Source of the DNA: Delphinus delphis
Lineage: Eukaryota > Chordata > Mammalia > Artiodactyla > Delphinidae
Direction: 5' to 3'
DNA length: 64,000 bases
Assembly: GCF_949987515.2 (NCBI RefSeq)
Contig: NW_027192650.1
Coordinates: 124,001 to 188,000 of the forward strand
The notes under the pieces were generated by a model. The model did no database searches, was not told the DNA's origin, and saw only the letters and a list, made by a program, of their open reading frames with translations. The number at the start of each line of letters is the position of its first letter. The first letter of the stretch is position 1. Below are positions 50,817 to 63,448 of the stretch, in pieces. The translations under genes and the position numbers were made by a program.

Positions 50817-52395
50817 AGTGAAAAATGGATAAAGAAGTTGTGGTATTTACTTACAAAGCAATATCACTCAGCAATGAAATCTGTGTCATCAGGCCCTTAG
50901 CAGCACAATGAGTGGATTCAGGTATGATGATTCTAACTGAAATAAGTCACACAGAAAAAGAAACATCATAAGATATCAGTAATACACGGAACGTAAACTT
51001 GGCTACACAGGAACTGAATTACAGAACAGAACAGGGTCTCAAATTTAGAAAACCAACTTATGCTTGCTTAAGGGTAAAGGTGAGTTGGGGTGCTGCATAA
51101 AACCAGAGATTGAAATGAGCACAGATAAAGTTCCTTAAGTCAAATATGGAATAGACAAGAGCTACTCCTTGCTCAACGAAATGGACTCAACACCGCATAT
51201 TAAATGCCTAAGAATGTGCCTGACTGGTAAGTATCTTAAAACCTATGGATTGCTATGTCTCCGAAAGAGAATCAAGCATGTGTACAGGGGCATAAACGCA
51301 GCAGTGATAGGATTGGAGAGGTTCGGTGAGCAAATGAAGACCCTTTGAAGTCATATTGCATGGTACCCATTCCACGGGTCTCAACTCTCCAGGTTTAAGG
51401 TATTCTTCCTTCAGCTAAAACATGCATGTGGAACCCAAGTATGATCAACCATGTGAACGGGAGACGTGTTCAAATATGTCTCAGTTTTCCTCCCCTGGTA
51501 CTCGGGTGCAACATTCCAGACGCTTTACTAACACTCTCCTCACTTGGAGAGTCAGCGCCTTTAACCTCCTGTTTGGCCCAGTTTGCAATTTCTGCGGAAG
51601 ATGAACAGGAATAGCGAGAACCAATGAGAGGCTAGCTGGAGGTGTCTGGACGGGCAAATTTAACTCTCATTTCCCACAAGGAAGAGGAAATAACCAAAGG
51701 CTCAGCGTGCCGTACCGGAACCAGATTAGGGCCTGAAGCCATCCTGCGGTGTTGCGGCCAGCTCAAAAGAAAGCGAGTTGAAGAAAGGAGCTCAGGGGCA
51801 CTGTAATTCACAAACCTGCAGAGTTATAAATGACAGCTATTGTCCAAAAACAGACTGAAGTAAGCCTGCCAAGAGGACTTGAAAGCGGGGCAGAATTGCA
51901 GGAAACCGATTTCAGGAGGTAGACTGGAATTGCATTGAAAGCATAGGAAAAGAGGCAGAACGTCCACAATGATGCACTTGGCCAAAAAGGGCGTATGCGT
52001 TTTTTCCTGAATATATTCAGGAAAAAACGCATACGCCCTTTTTGGCCAACCAAGCAAGCTTGCAAAGGAAATCTGCACTACAATGAAGTCTCACTTCCCC
52101 CCGGTCAAAAGGGCCATCTGAAAAAAGTGTAAAATCCAGAAAGGCAGGACAGGCCATGGAGAACTGGGAGCCTTGTTATGCTGATGGGCGGGATGTAAAT
52201 TGCCAACAGACACTCGGGAGAAGTGTATGGTGTTTCCTGAAACATCTAAAAAACAAAGCAACAGAACCTAGGGCACTTCCACTTATGGTCCTATAGCTTA
52301 GGGAAATTAAAATCAAAAAGACACAGCCACCCCAAAGTTTGGAACGGCTCTGTTTACAAGAACCTCGTTTACAGTACAAGTTCAACATCGCAGAA
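50817..52395 (+). repeat. Monomer 35, long (1,579 bp), subtype C; five-monomer block copy 2, unit 3
   Basis: Repeats unit 30, including cagctattgtcc and gtaagcctgcc. The palindrome at 51978-52049 is perfect. Confidence 0.97.
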
Positions 52396-53974
52396 AGTGA
52401 AAAATGGATAAAGAAGTTGTGGTATTCACTTACAAAGCAATATCACTCCGCAATGAAATCTATGTCATCAGGCCCTTAGCAGCACAATGAGTCGATTCAG
52501 GTATGATGATTCTAACTGAAATAAGTCACACAGAAAAAGAAACATCATAAGATATCAGTAATACACGGAATGGAAACTTGGCTACACAGGAACTGAATTA
52601 CAGAACAGAACTGGGTCACAAATTTAGAAAAACAACTTATGCTTGCTTAAGGGGAAAGGTGAGTTGGGGTGCTGCATAAAACCAGAGATTGAAATGAGCA
52701 CAGATAAAGTTCCTTAAGCCAAATATGGAATAGACAAGAGCTACTCCTTGCTCAACGAAATGGACTCAACACCGCATATTAAACGCCTAAGAATGTACCT
52801 GACTAGTAAGTATCTTAAAACCTATGGATTGCTATGTCTCCGAAAGAGAATCAAGCATGTGTACAGGGGCATAAACGCAGCAGTGATAGGATTGGAGAGG
52901 TTCGGTGAGCAAATGAAGACCCTTTGAAGTCATATTGCATCGTACCCATTACACGGGTGTTAACTCTCCAGGTTTAAGGTATTCTTCCTTCAGCTAAAAC
53001 ATGCATGTGGAACCCAAGTATGATCAACCATGTGAACGGGAGACGTGTTCAAATATGTCTCAGTTTTCGTACCCTGGTACTCGGGTGCAACATTCCAGAC
53101 GCTTTACTAACACTCTCCCCACTTGGAGAGTCAGTCCCTTTAACCTCCTGTTTGGCCCAGTTTGCAATTTCTGCAGAAGATGAACAGGAATAGCGAGAAC
53201 CAATGAGAGGCTAGCTGGAGGTGTCTGGACGGGCAAATTTAACTCTCATTTCCCACCAGGAAGAGGAATTAACCAAAGGCTCAGCATGCCGGGCCGGAAC
53301 CAGATTAGGGCCTGAAGCCATCCTGCGGTGTTGCGGCCAGGTCACAAGAAAGCGAGTTGAAGAAAGGAGCTCAGGGGCACTGTAATTCACAAACCTGCAG
53401 AGTTATAAATGACAGCTATCGTCCAAAAATAGACTGAAGTAAGGCTGCCAAGAGGACTTGAAAGCGGGGCAGAATAGCAGGAAACCGATTTCAGGAGGTA
53501 GACTGGAATTGCATTGAAAGCATAGGAAAAGAGGCAGAACGTCCACAATGATGCACTTGGCCAAAAAGGGCGTATGCGTTTTTTCCTGAATATATTCAGG
53601 AAAAAACGCATACGCCCTTTTTGGCCAACCAAGCAAGCTTGCAAAGGAAATCTGCACTACAATGAAGTCTCACTTCCCCCCGGTCAAAAGGGCCATCTGA
53701 AAAAAGTGTAAAATCCAGAAAGGCAGGACAGGCCATGGAGAACTGGGAGCCTTGTTATGCTGATGGGCGGGATGTAAATTGCCAACAACCACTCAGGAGA
53801 AGTGTATGGTGTTTCCTGAAACATCTAAAAAACAAAGCAACGGAGCCTAGGGCACTTCCACTTATGGTCCTATAGCTTAGGGAAATTAAAATCAAAAAGA
53901 CACAGCCACCCCAAAGTTTGGAACGGCTCTGTTTACAAGAACCTCGTTTACAGTACAAGTTCAACATTGCAGAA
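52396..53974 (+). repeat. Monomer 36, long (1,579 bp), subtype B; five-monomer block copy 2, unit 4
   Basis: Repeats unit 31 with at least two differences (cactccgcaatg, gagtcgattc). The palindrome at 53557-53628 is perfect. The 3' end has aacattgcag. Confidence 0.97.
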
Positions 53975-55552
53975 AGTGAAAAATGGATAAAGAAGTTGTG
54001 GTATTTACTTACAAAGCAATATCACTCAGCAATGAAATCTGTGTCATCAGGCCCTTAGCAGCACAATGAGTGGATTCAGGTATGATGATTCTAACTGAAG
54101 TAAGTCACACAGAAAAAGAAACATCATAAGATATCACTAATACACGGAATGTAAACTTGGCTACACAGGAACTGAATTACAGAACAGAACAGGGTCTCAA
54201 ATTTAGAAAACCAACTATGCTTGCTTAAGGGTAAAGGTGAGTTGGGGTGCTGCATAAAACCAGAGATTGAAATGAGCACAGATAAAGTTCCTTAAGTCAA
54301 ATATGGAATAGACAAGAGCTACTCCTTGCTCAACGAAATGGACTCAACACCGCATATTAAACGCCTAAGAATGTGCCTGACTAGTAAGTATCTTAAAACC
54401 TATGGATTGCTATGTCTCCGAAAGAGAATCAAGCATGTGTACAGGGGCATAAACGCAGCAGTGATAGGATTGGAGAGGTTCGGTGAGCAAATGAAGACCC
54501 TTTGAAGTCATATTGCATGGTACCCATTCCACGGGTCTCAACTCTCCAGGTTTAAGGTATTCTTCCTTCAGCTAAAACATGCATGTGGAACCCAAGTATG
54601 ATCAACCATGTGAACGGGAGACGTGTTCAAATATGTCTCAGTTTTCCTCCCCTGGTACTCGGGTGCAACATTCCAGACGCTTTACTAACACTCTCCCCAC
54701 TTGGAGAGTCAGCGCCTTTAACCTCCTGTTTGGCCCAGTTTGCAATTTCTGCGGAAGATGAACAGGAATAGCGAGAACCAATGAGAGGCTAGCTGGAGGT
54801 GTCTGGACGGGCAAATTTAACTCTCATTTCCCACAAGGAAGAGGAAATAACCAAAGGCTCAGCGTGCCGTACCGGAACCAGATTAGGGCCTGAAGCCATC
54901 CTGCGGTGTTGCGGCCAGCTCAAAAGAAACCGAGTTGAAGAAAGGAGCTCAGGGGCACTGTAATTCACAAACCTGCAGAGTTATAAATGACAGCTATCGT
55001 CCAAAAATAGACTGAAGTAAGGCTGCCAAGAGGACTCGAAAGCGGGGCAGAATTGCAGGAAACCGATTTCAGGAGGTAGACTGGAATTGCATTGAAAGCA
55101 TAGGAAAAGAGGCAGAACGTCCACAATGATGCACTTGGCCAAAAAGGGCGTATGCGTTTTTTCCTGAATATATTCAGGAAAACACGCATACGCCCTTTTT
55201 GGCCAACCAAGCAAGCTTGCAAAGGAAATCTGCACTACAATGAAGTCTCACTTCCCCCCGGTCAAAAGGGCCATCTGAAAAAAGTGTAAAATCCAGAAAG
55301 GCAGGACAGGCCATGGAGAACTGGGAGCCTTGTTATGCTGATGGGCGGGATGTAAATTGCCAACAACCACTCAGGAGAAGTGTATGGTGTTTCCTGAAAC
55401 ATCTAAAAAACAAAGCAACGGAGCCTAGGGCACTTCCACTTATGGTCCTATAGCTTAGGGAAATTAAAATCAAAAAGACACAGCCACCCCAAAGTTTGGA
55501 ACGGCTCTGTTTACAAGAACCTCGTTTACAGTACAAGTTCAACATCGCAGAA
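53975..55552 (+). repeat. Monomer 37, long (1,578 bp), subtype A; five-monomer block copy 2, unit 5
   Basis: Repeats unit 32 up to its last ~180 bp, where it keeps cactcaggag and caacggagcc. The palindrome at 55135-55206 has the aaaacacgc mismatch. Confidence 0.97.
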
Positions 55553-57131
55553 AGTGAAAAATGGATAAAGAAGTTGTGGTATTCACTTACAAAGCAATAT
55601 CACTCAGCAATGAAATCTATGTCATCATGCCCTTAGCAGCACAATGAGTGGATTCAGGTATGATGATTCTAACTGAAATAAGTCACACAGAAAAAGAAAC
55701 ATCATAAGATATCAGTAATACACGGAATGGAAACTTGGCTACACAGGAACTGAATTACAGAACAGAACTGGGTCACAAATTTAGAAAAATAACTTATGCT
55801 TGCTTAAGGGTAAAGGTGAGTTGGGGTGCTGCATAAAACCAGAGATTGAAATGAGCACAGATAAAGTTCCTTAAGTCAAATATGGAATAGACAAGAGCTA
55901 CTCCTTGCTCAACGAAATGGACTCAACACCGCATATTAAACGCCTAAGAATGTACCTGACTAGTAAGTATCTTAAAACCTATGGATTGCTATGTCTCCGA
56001 AAGAGAATCAAGCATGTGTACAGGGGCATAAACGCAGCAGTGATAGGATTGGAGAGGTTCGGTGAGCAAATGAAGACCCTTTGAAGTCATATTGCATGGT
56101 ACCCATTACACGGGTCTTAACTCTCCAGGTTTAAGGTATTCTTCCTTCAGCTAAAACATGCATGTGGAACCCAAGTATGATCAACCATGTGAACGGGAGA
56201 CGTGTTCAAATATGTCTCAGTTTTCCTCCCCTGGTACTCGGGTGCAACATTCCAGACGCTTTACTAACACTCTCCCCACATGGAGAGTCAGTCCCTTTAA
56301 CCTCCTGTTTGGCCCAGTTTGCAATTTCTGCGGAAGATGAACAGGAATAGCGAGAACCAATGAGAGGCTAGCTGGAGGTGTATGGACGGGCAAATTTAAC
56401 TCTCATTTCCCACCAGGAAGAGGAATTAACCAAAGGCTCAGCATGCCGGGCCGGAACCAGATTAGGGCCTGAAGCCATCCTGCGGTGTTGCGGTCAGGTC
56501 ACAAGAAAGCGAGTTGAAGAAAGGAGCTCAGGGGCACTGTAATTCACAAACCTGCAGAGTTATAAATGACAGCTATCGTCCAAAAATAGACTGAAGTAAG
56601 GCTGCCAAGAGGACTTGAAAGCGGGGCAGAATAGCAGGAAACCGATTTCAGGAGGTAGACTGGAATTGCATTGAAAGCATAGGAAAAGAGGCAGAACGTC
56701 CACAATGATGCACTTGGCCAAAAAGGGCGTATGCGTTTTTTCCTGAATATATTCAGGAAAAAACGCATACGCCCTTTTTGGCCAACCAAGCAAGCTTGCA
56801 AAGGAAATCTGCACTACAATGAAGTCTCACTTCCCCCCGGTCAAAAGGGCCATCTGAAAAAAGTGTAAAATCCAGAAAGGAAGGACAGGCCATGGAGAAC
56901 TGGGAGCCTTGTTATGCTGATGGGCGGGATGTAAATTGCCAACAGACACTCGGGAGAAGTGTATGGTGTTTCCTGAAACATCTAAAAAACAAAGCAACAG
57001 AGCCTAGGGCACTGCCACTTATGGTCCTATAGCTTAGGGAAATTAAAATCAAAAAGACACAGCCACCCCAAAGTTTGGGACGCCTCTGTTTACAAGAACC
57101 TCGTTTACAGTACAAGTTCAACATCGCAGAA
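55553..57131 (+). repeat. Monomer 38, long (1,579 bp), subtype B
   Basis: Carries actgggtcacaaat and ttacacgggtcttaa, with the private variants tcatcatgccc and ctccccacatgg. The palindrome at 56714-56785 is perfect. Last unit of domain II. Confidence 0.97.
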
Positions 57132-58710
57132 AGTGAAAAATGGATAAAGAAGTTGTGGTATTTACTTACAAAGCAATATCACTCAGCAATGAAATCTATG
57201 TCATCAGGCCCTTAGCATCACAATGAGTGGATTCAGGTATGATGATTCTAACTGAAGTACGTCACACAGAAAAAGAAACATCATAAGATATCAGTAATAC
57301 ACGGAATGTAAACTTGGCTACACAGGAACTGAATTACAGAACAGAACAGGGTCTCAAATTTAGAAAACCAACTTATGCTTGCTTAAGGGGAAAGGTGAGT
57401 TGGGGTGCTGCATAAAACCAGAGATTGAAATGAGCACAGATAAAGTTCCTTAAGTCAAATATGGAATAGACAAGAGCTACTCCTTGCTCAACGAAATGGA
57501 CTCAACACCGCATATTAAACGCCTAAGAATGTACCTGATTAGTAAGTATCTTAAAACCTATGGATTGCTATGTCTCCGAAAGAGAATCAAGCATGTGTAC
57601 AGGGGCATAAACGCAGCAGTGATAGGATTGGAGACGTTCGGTGAGCAAATGAAGACCCTTTGAAGTCATATTGCATGGTACCCATTACACGGGTCTTAAC
57701 TCTCCAGGTTTAAGGTATTCTTCCTTCAGCTAAAACATGCATGTGGAACCCAAGTATGATCAACCATGTGAACGGGAGACGTGTTCAAATATGTCTCAGT
57801 TTTCCTCCCCTGGTACTCGGGTGCAACATTCCAGACGCTTTACTAACACTCTCCCGACTTTGAGAGTCAGTCCCTTTAAACTCCTGTTTGGCCCAGTTTG
57901 CAATTTCTGCGGAAGATGAACAGGAATAGCGAGAACCAATGAGAGACTAGCTGGAGGTGTCTGGACGGGCAAATTTAACTCTTATTTCCCACCAGGAAGA
58001 GGAATTAACCAAAGGCTCTGCGTGCCGTGCCGGAACCAGATTAGGGCCTGAAGCCTTCCTGCGGTGTTGCGGCCAGCTCAAAAGAAACCGAGTTGAAGAA
58101 AGGAGCTCAGGGGCACTGTAATTCACAAACCTGCAGAGTTATAAATGACAGCTATCGTCCAAAAATAGACTGAAGTAAGGCTGCCAAGAGGACTTGAAAG
58201 CGGGGCAGAATAGCAGGAAACCGATTTCAGGAGGTAGACTGGAATTGCATTGAAAGCATAGGAAAAGAGGCAGAACGTCCACAATGATGCACTTGGCCAA
58301 AAAGGGCGTATGCGTTTTTTCCTGAATATACTCAGGAAAAAACGCATACGCCCTTTTTGGCCAACCAAGCAAGCTTGCAAAGGAAATCTGCACTACAATG
58401 AAGTCTCACTTCCCCCTGGTCAAAAGGGCCATCTGAAAAAAGTGTAAAATCCAGAAAGGCAGGACAGGCCATGGAGAACTGGGAGCCTTGTTATGCTGAT
58501 GGGCGGGATGTAAATTGCCAACAGACACTCGGGAGAAGTGTATGGTGTTTCCTGAAACATCTAAAAAACAAAGCAACAGAGCCTAGGGCACTTCCACTTA
58601 TGGTCCTATAGCTTAGGGAAATTAAAATCAAAAAGACACAGCCACCCCAAAGTTTGGAACGGCTCTGTTTACAAGAACCTCTTTTACCATACAAGTTCAA
58701 CATCGCAGAA
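57132..58710 (+). repeat. Monomer 39, long (1,579 bp), divergent, subtypes B and F
   Basis: Many private changes: gaagtacgtcac, ctgattagtaag, gagacgttcgg, ctcccgactttgag, cctttaaactcc, gaagccttcctg, cctcttttaccat. The palindrome at 58293-58364 has one mismatch at the apex (tatactcagg). Confidence 0.97.
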
Positions 58711-60290
58711 AGTGAAAAATGGATAAAGAACTTGTGGTACTTACGTACAATGCAGTATCACTCAGCAATGAAATCTATGTCATCAGGCACGTTGCAGCAT
58801 AATGAGTAGATTCAGATACGATGATTCTAACTGAAATAAGTCACACAGAAAAAGAAACATCATAAGATATCACTAATACACGGAATGTAAACTTGGCTAC
58901 ACAGGAACTGAATTCCAAAACAGAACAGGTTCTCAAATTTAGAAAACCAACTTATGCTTGCTTAAGGGGAAAGGTGAGTTGGGTTGCTGCATAAAACCAG
59001 AGATTGAAATGAGCACAGATAAAGTTCCTTAAGCCAAATATGGAATAGACAAGAGCCACTCCTTGCTCAACGAAATGGACTCAACACCGCATATTAAACG
59101 CCTAAGAATGTACCTGACTAGTAAGTATCTTAAAACCTATGGATTGCTATGTCTCCGAAAGACAATCAAGCATGTGTACAGGGGCATAAACGCAGCAGTG
59201 ATAGGATTGGAGAGGTTCGGTGAGCAAATGAAGACCCTTTGAAGTCATATTGCATGGTACCCATTCCACGGGTTTCAATTACTCAGGTTTTAGGTATTCT
59301 TCCTTCAGCTAAAACATGCATGTGGAACCCAGAGTATGATCAACCATGTGATCGGGAGACGTGTTCAAATATGTCTCAGTTTCCCTCCCTTGGTACTCGG
59401 GTGCAACATTCCAGACGCTTTACTAACACTCTCCCCACTTGGAGAGTCAGCGCCTTTAACCTCCTGTTTGGCCCAGTTTGCAATTTCTGCGGAAGATGAA
59501 CAGGAATAGCGAGAACCAATGAGAGACTAGCTGGAGGTGTTTGGACGGGAAAATTTAACTCTCATTTCCCACCAGGAAGAGGAAATAACCAAAGGCTCAG
59601 CGTGCCATGCCGGAACCAGATTAGGGCCTGAAGCCATCCTGCGGTGTTGCGCCCAGGTCACAAGAAAGCAAGTTGAAGAAAGGAGCTCAGGGGCACTGTA
59701 ATTCACAAACCTGCAGAGTTATAAATGACAGCTATCGTCCAAAAATAGACTGAAGTAAGGCTGCCAAGAGGACTTGAAAGCGGGGCAGAATTGCAGGAAA
59801 CCGATTTCAGGAGGTAGACTGGAATTGCATTGAAAGCATAGGAAAAGAGGCAGAACGTCCACAATGATGCACTTGGCCAAAAAGGGCGTATGCGTTTTTC
59901 CCTGAATATATTCAGGAAAAAACGCATATGCCCTTTTTGGCCAACCAAGCAAGCTTGCAAAGGAAATCTGCACTACAATGAAGTCTCACTTCCCCCCGGT
60001 CAAAAGGGCCATCTGAAAAAAGTGTAAAATCCAGAAAGGCAGGACAGGCCATGGAGAACTGGGAGCCTTGTTATGCTGATGGGCGGGATGTAAATTACCA
60101 ACAGACACTCGGGAGAAGTGTATGGTGTTTCCTGAAACATCTAAAAAACAAAGCAACAGAGCCTAGGGCACAGCCACTTATGGTCTTATAGCTTAGGGAA
60201 ATTAAAATCAAAAAGACACAGCCACCCCAAAGTTTGGGACGCCTCTGTTTACAAGAACCTCGTTTACAGTACAAGTTCAACATCGCAGAA
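58711..60290 (+). repeat. Monomer 40, long (1,580 bp), the most divergent copy, subtype D
   Basis: The first ~220 bp differ from neighbours at about 15 sites, several toward LINE-1 (acaatgcag, gttgcagca, ccaaaacagaac). Later private changes include tttccctcccttgg and gttgcgcccagg. The palindrome at 59873-59944 has one change in each arm. Confidence 0.97.
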
Positions 60291-61869
60291 AGTGAAAAAT
60301 GGATAAAGAAGTTGTGGTATTTACTTACAAAGCAATATCACTCAGCAATGAAATCTATGTCATCAGGCCCTTAGCATCACAATGAGTGGATTCAGGCATG
60401 ATGATTCTAACTGAAATAAGTCACACAGAAAAAGAAACATCATAAGATATCAGTAATACACGGAATGTAAACTTGGCTACACAGGAACTGAATTACAGAA
60501 CAGAACAGGGTCTCAAATTTAGAAAACCAACTTATGCTTGCTTAAGGGTAAAGGTGAGTTGGGGTGCTGCATAAAACCAGAGATTGAAATGAGCACAGAT
60601 AAAGTTCCTTAAGTCTAATATGGAATAGACAAGAGCTACTCCTTGCTCAATGAAATGGACTCAACACCGCATATTAAACGCCTAAGAATGTACCTGACTA
60701 GTAAGTATCGTAAAACCTATGGATTGCTATGTCTCCAAAAGAGAATCAAGCATGTGTACAGAGGCATAAACGCAGCAGTGATAGGATTGGAGAGGTTCGG
60801 TGAGCAAATGAAGACCCTTTGAAGTCATATTGCATGGTACCCATTCCACGGGTCTCAACTCTCCAGGTTTAAGGTATTCTTCCTTCAGCTAAAACATGCA
60901 TGTGGAACCCAAGTATGATCAACCATGTGAACGGGAGACGTGTTCAAATATGTCTCAGTTTTCCTCCCCTGGTACTCGGGTGCAACATTCCAGACGCTTT
61001 ACTAACACTCTCCCCACTTGGAGAGTCAGCGCCTTTAACCTCCTGTTTGGCCCAGTTTGCAATTTCTGCGGAAGATGAACAGGAATAGCGAGAACAAATG
61101 AGAGGCTAGCTGGAGGTGTCTGGACGGGCAAATTTAACTCTCATTTCCCACCAGGAAGAGGAAATAACCAAAGGCTCAGCGTGCCGTACCGGAACCAGAT
61201 TAGGGCCTGAAGCCATCCTGCGGTGTTGCGGCCAGGTCACAAGAAAGCGAGTTGAAGAAAGGAGCTCAGGGGCACTGTAATTCACAAACCTGCAGAGTTA
61301 TAAATGACAGCTATCGTCCAAAAATAGACTGAAGTAAGGCTGCCAAGAGGACTTGAAAGCGGGGCAGAATTGCAGGAAACTGATTTCAGGAGGTAGACGG
61401 GAATTGCATTGAAAGCATAGGAAAAGAGGCAGAACGTCCACAATGATGCACTTGGCCAAAAAGGGCGTATGCGTTTTTTCCTGAATATATTCAGGAAAAA
61501 ACGCATACGCCCTTTTTGGCCAACCAAGCAAGCTTGCAAAGGAAATCTGCACTACAATGAAGTCTCACTTCCCCCCGGTCAAAAGGGCCATCTGAAAAAT
61601 GTGTAAAATCCAGAAAGGCAGGACAGGCCATGGAGAACTGGGAGCCTTGTTATGCTGATGGGCGGGATGTAAATTGCCAACAGACACTCGGGAGAAGTGT
61701 ATGGTGTTTCCTGAAACATCTAAAAAACAAAGCAACAGAGCCTAGGGCACTGCCACTTATGGTCTTATAGCTTAGGGAAATTAAAATCAAAAAGACACAG
61801 CCACCCCAAAGTTTGGGACGCCTCTGTTTACAAGAACCTCGTTTACAGTACAAGTTCAACATCACAGAA
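60291..61869 (+). repeat. Monomer 41, long (1,579 bp), subtypes E and F
   Basis: Shares gaacaaatgag, aaactgatttcagg and ctgaaaaatgtg with unit 42. The palindrome at 61452-61523 is perfect. The 3' end has aacatcacag. Confidence 0.97.
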
Positions 61870-63448
61870 AGTGAAAAATGGATAAAGAAGTTGTGGTATT
61901 TACTTACAAAGCAATATCACTCAGCAATGAAATCTATGTCATCAGGCCCTTAGCATCACAATGAGTGGATTCAGGTATGATGATTCTAACTGAAATAAGT
62001 CACACAGAAAAAGAAACATCATAAGATATCAGTAATACACGGAATGTAAACTTGGCTACACAGGAACTGAATTACAGAACAGAACAGGGTCTCAAATTTA
62101 GAAAACCAACTTATGCTTGCTTAAGGGTAAAGGTGAGTTGGGGTGCTGCATAAAACCAGAGATTGAAATGAGCACAGATAAAGTTCCTTAAGTCAAATAT
62201 GGAATAGACAAGAGCTACTCCTTGCTCAACGAAATGGACTCAACACCGCATATTAAACGCCTAAGAATGTACCTGACTAGTAAGTATCTTAAAACCTATG
62301 GATTGCTATGTCTCCGAAAGAGAATCAAGCATGTGTACAGGGGCATAAACGCAACAGTGATAGGATTGGAGAGGTTCGGTGAGCAAATGAAGACCCTTTG
62401 AAGTCATATTGCATGGTACCCATTCCACGGGTCTCAACTCTCCAGGTTTAAGGTATTCTTCCTTCAGCTAAAACATGCATGTGGAACCCAAGTATGATCA
62501 ACCATGTGAACGGGAGACGTGTTCAAATATGTCTCAGTTTTCCTCCCCTGGTACTCGGGTGCAACATTCCAGACGCTTTACTAACACTCTCCCCACTTGG
62601 AGAGTCAGCGCCTTTAACCTCCTGTTTGGCCCAGTTTGCAATTTCTGCGGAAGATGAACAGGAATAGCGAGAACAAATGAGAGGCTAGCTGGAGGTGTCT
62701 GGACGGGCAAATTTAACTCTCATTTCCCACCAGGAAGAGGAAATAACCAAAGGCTCAGCGTGCCGTACCGGAACCAGATTAGGGCCTGAAGCCATCCTGC
62801 GGTGTTGCGGCCAGGTCACAAGAAAGCGAGTTGAAGAAAGGAGCTCAGGGGCACTGTAATTCACAAACCTGCAGAGTTATAAATGACAGCTATCGTCCAA
62901 AAATAGACTGAAGTAAGCCTGCCAAGAGGACTTGAAAGCGGGGCAGAATTGCAGGAAACTGATTTCAGGAGGTAGACTGGAATTGCATTGAAAGCATAGG
63001 AAAAGAGGCAGAACGTCCACAATGATGCACTTGGCCAAAAAGGGCGTATGCGTTTTTTCCTGAATATATTCAGGAAAAAACGCATACGCCCTTTTTGGCC
63101 AACCAAGCAAGCTTGCAAAGGAAATCTGCACTACAATGAAGTCTCACTTCCCCCCGGTCAAAAGGGCCATCTGAAAAATGTGTAAAATCCAGAAAGGCAG
63201 GACAGGCCATGGAGAACTGGGAGCCTTGTTATGCTGATGGGCGGGATGTAAATTGCCAACAGACACTCGGGAGAAGTGTATGGTGTTTCCTGAAACATCT
63301 AAAAAACAAAGCAACAGAATCTAGGGCACTTCCACTTATGGTCTTATAGCTTAGGGAAATTAAAATCAAAAAGACACAGCCACCCCAAAGTTTGGGACGC
63401 CTCTGTTTACAAGAACCTCGTTTACAGTACAAGTTCAACATCACAGAA
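61870..63448 (+). repeat. Monomer 42, long (1,579 bp), subtype F
   Basis: A near copy of unit 41, with gtaagcctgcc and cgcaacagtg; the latter is shared with partial unit 43. The palindrome at 63031-63102 is perfect. The 3' end has aacatcacag. Confidence 0.97.

Larger units (their letters stand above)
39620..55370 (+). repeat. Five-monomer higher-order repeat, two adjacent copies (units 28-32 and 33-37)
   Basis: Each of units 28-32 recurs exactly 7,893 bp later as units 33-37, with rare variants preserved in the same order: gaggactcgaaagc, gcataaaagcagag, cagctattgtcc, cacgggtgttaac and atcactaatac. Only a handful of differences were seen by eye. The limits are approximate: the similarity appears to begin in the end of unit 27 and to stop in the 3' parts of units 32 and 37. 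Confidence 0.88.
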
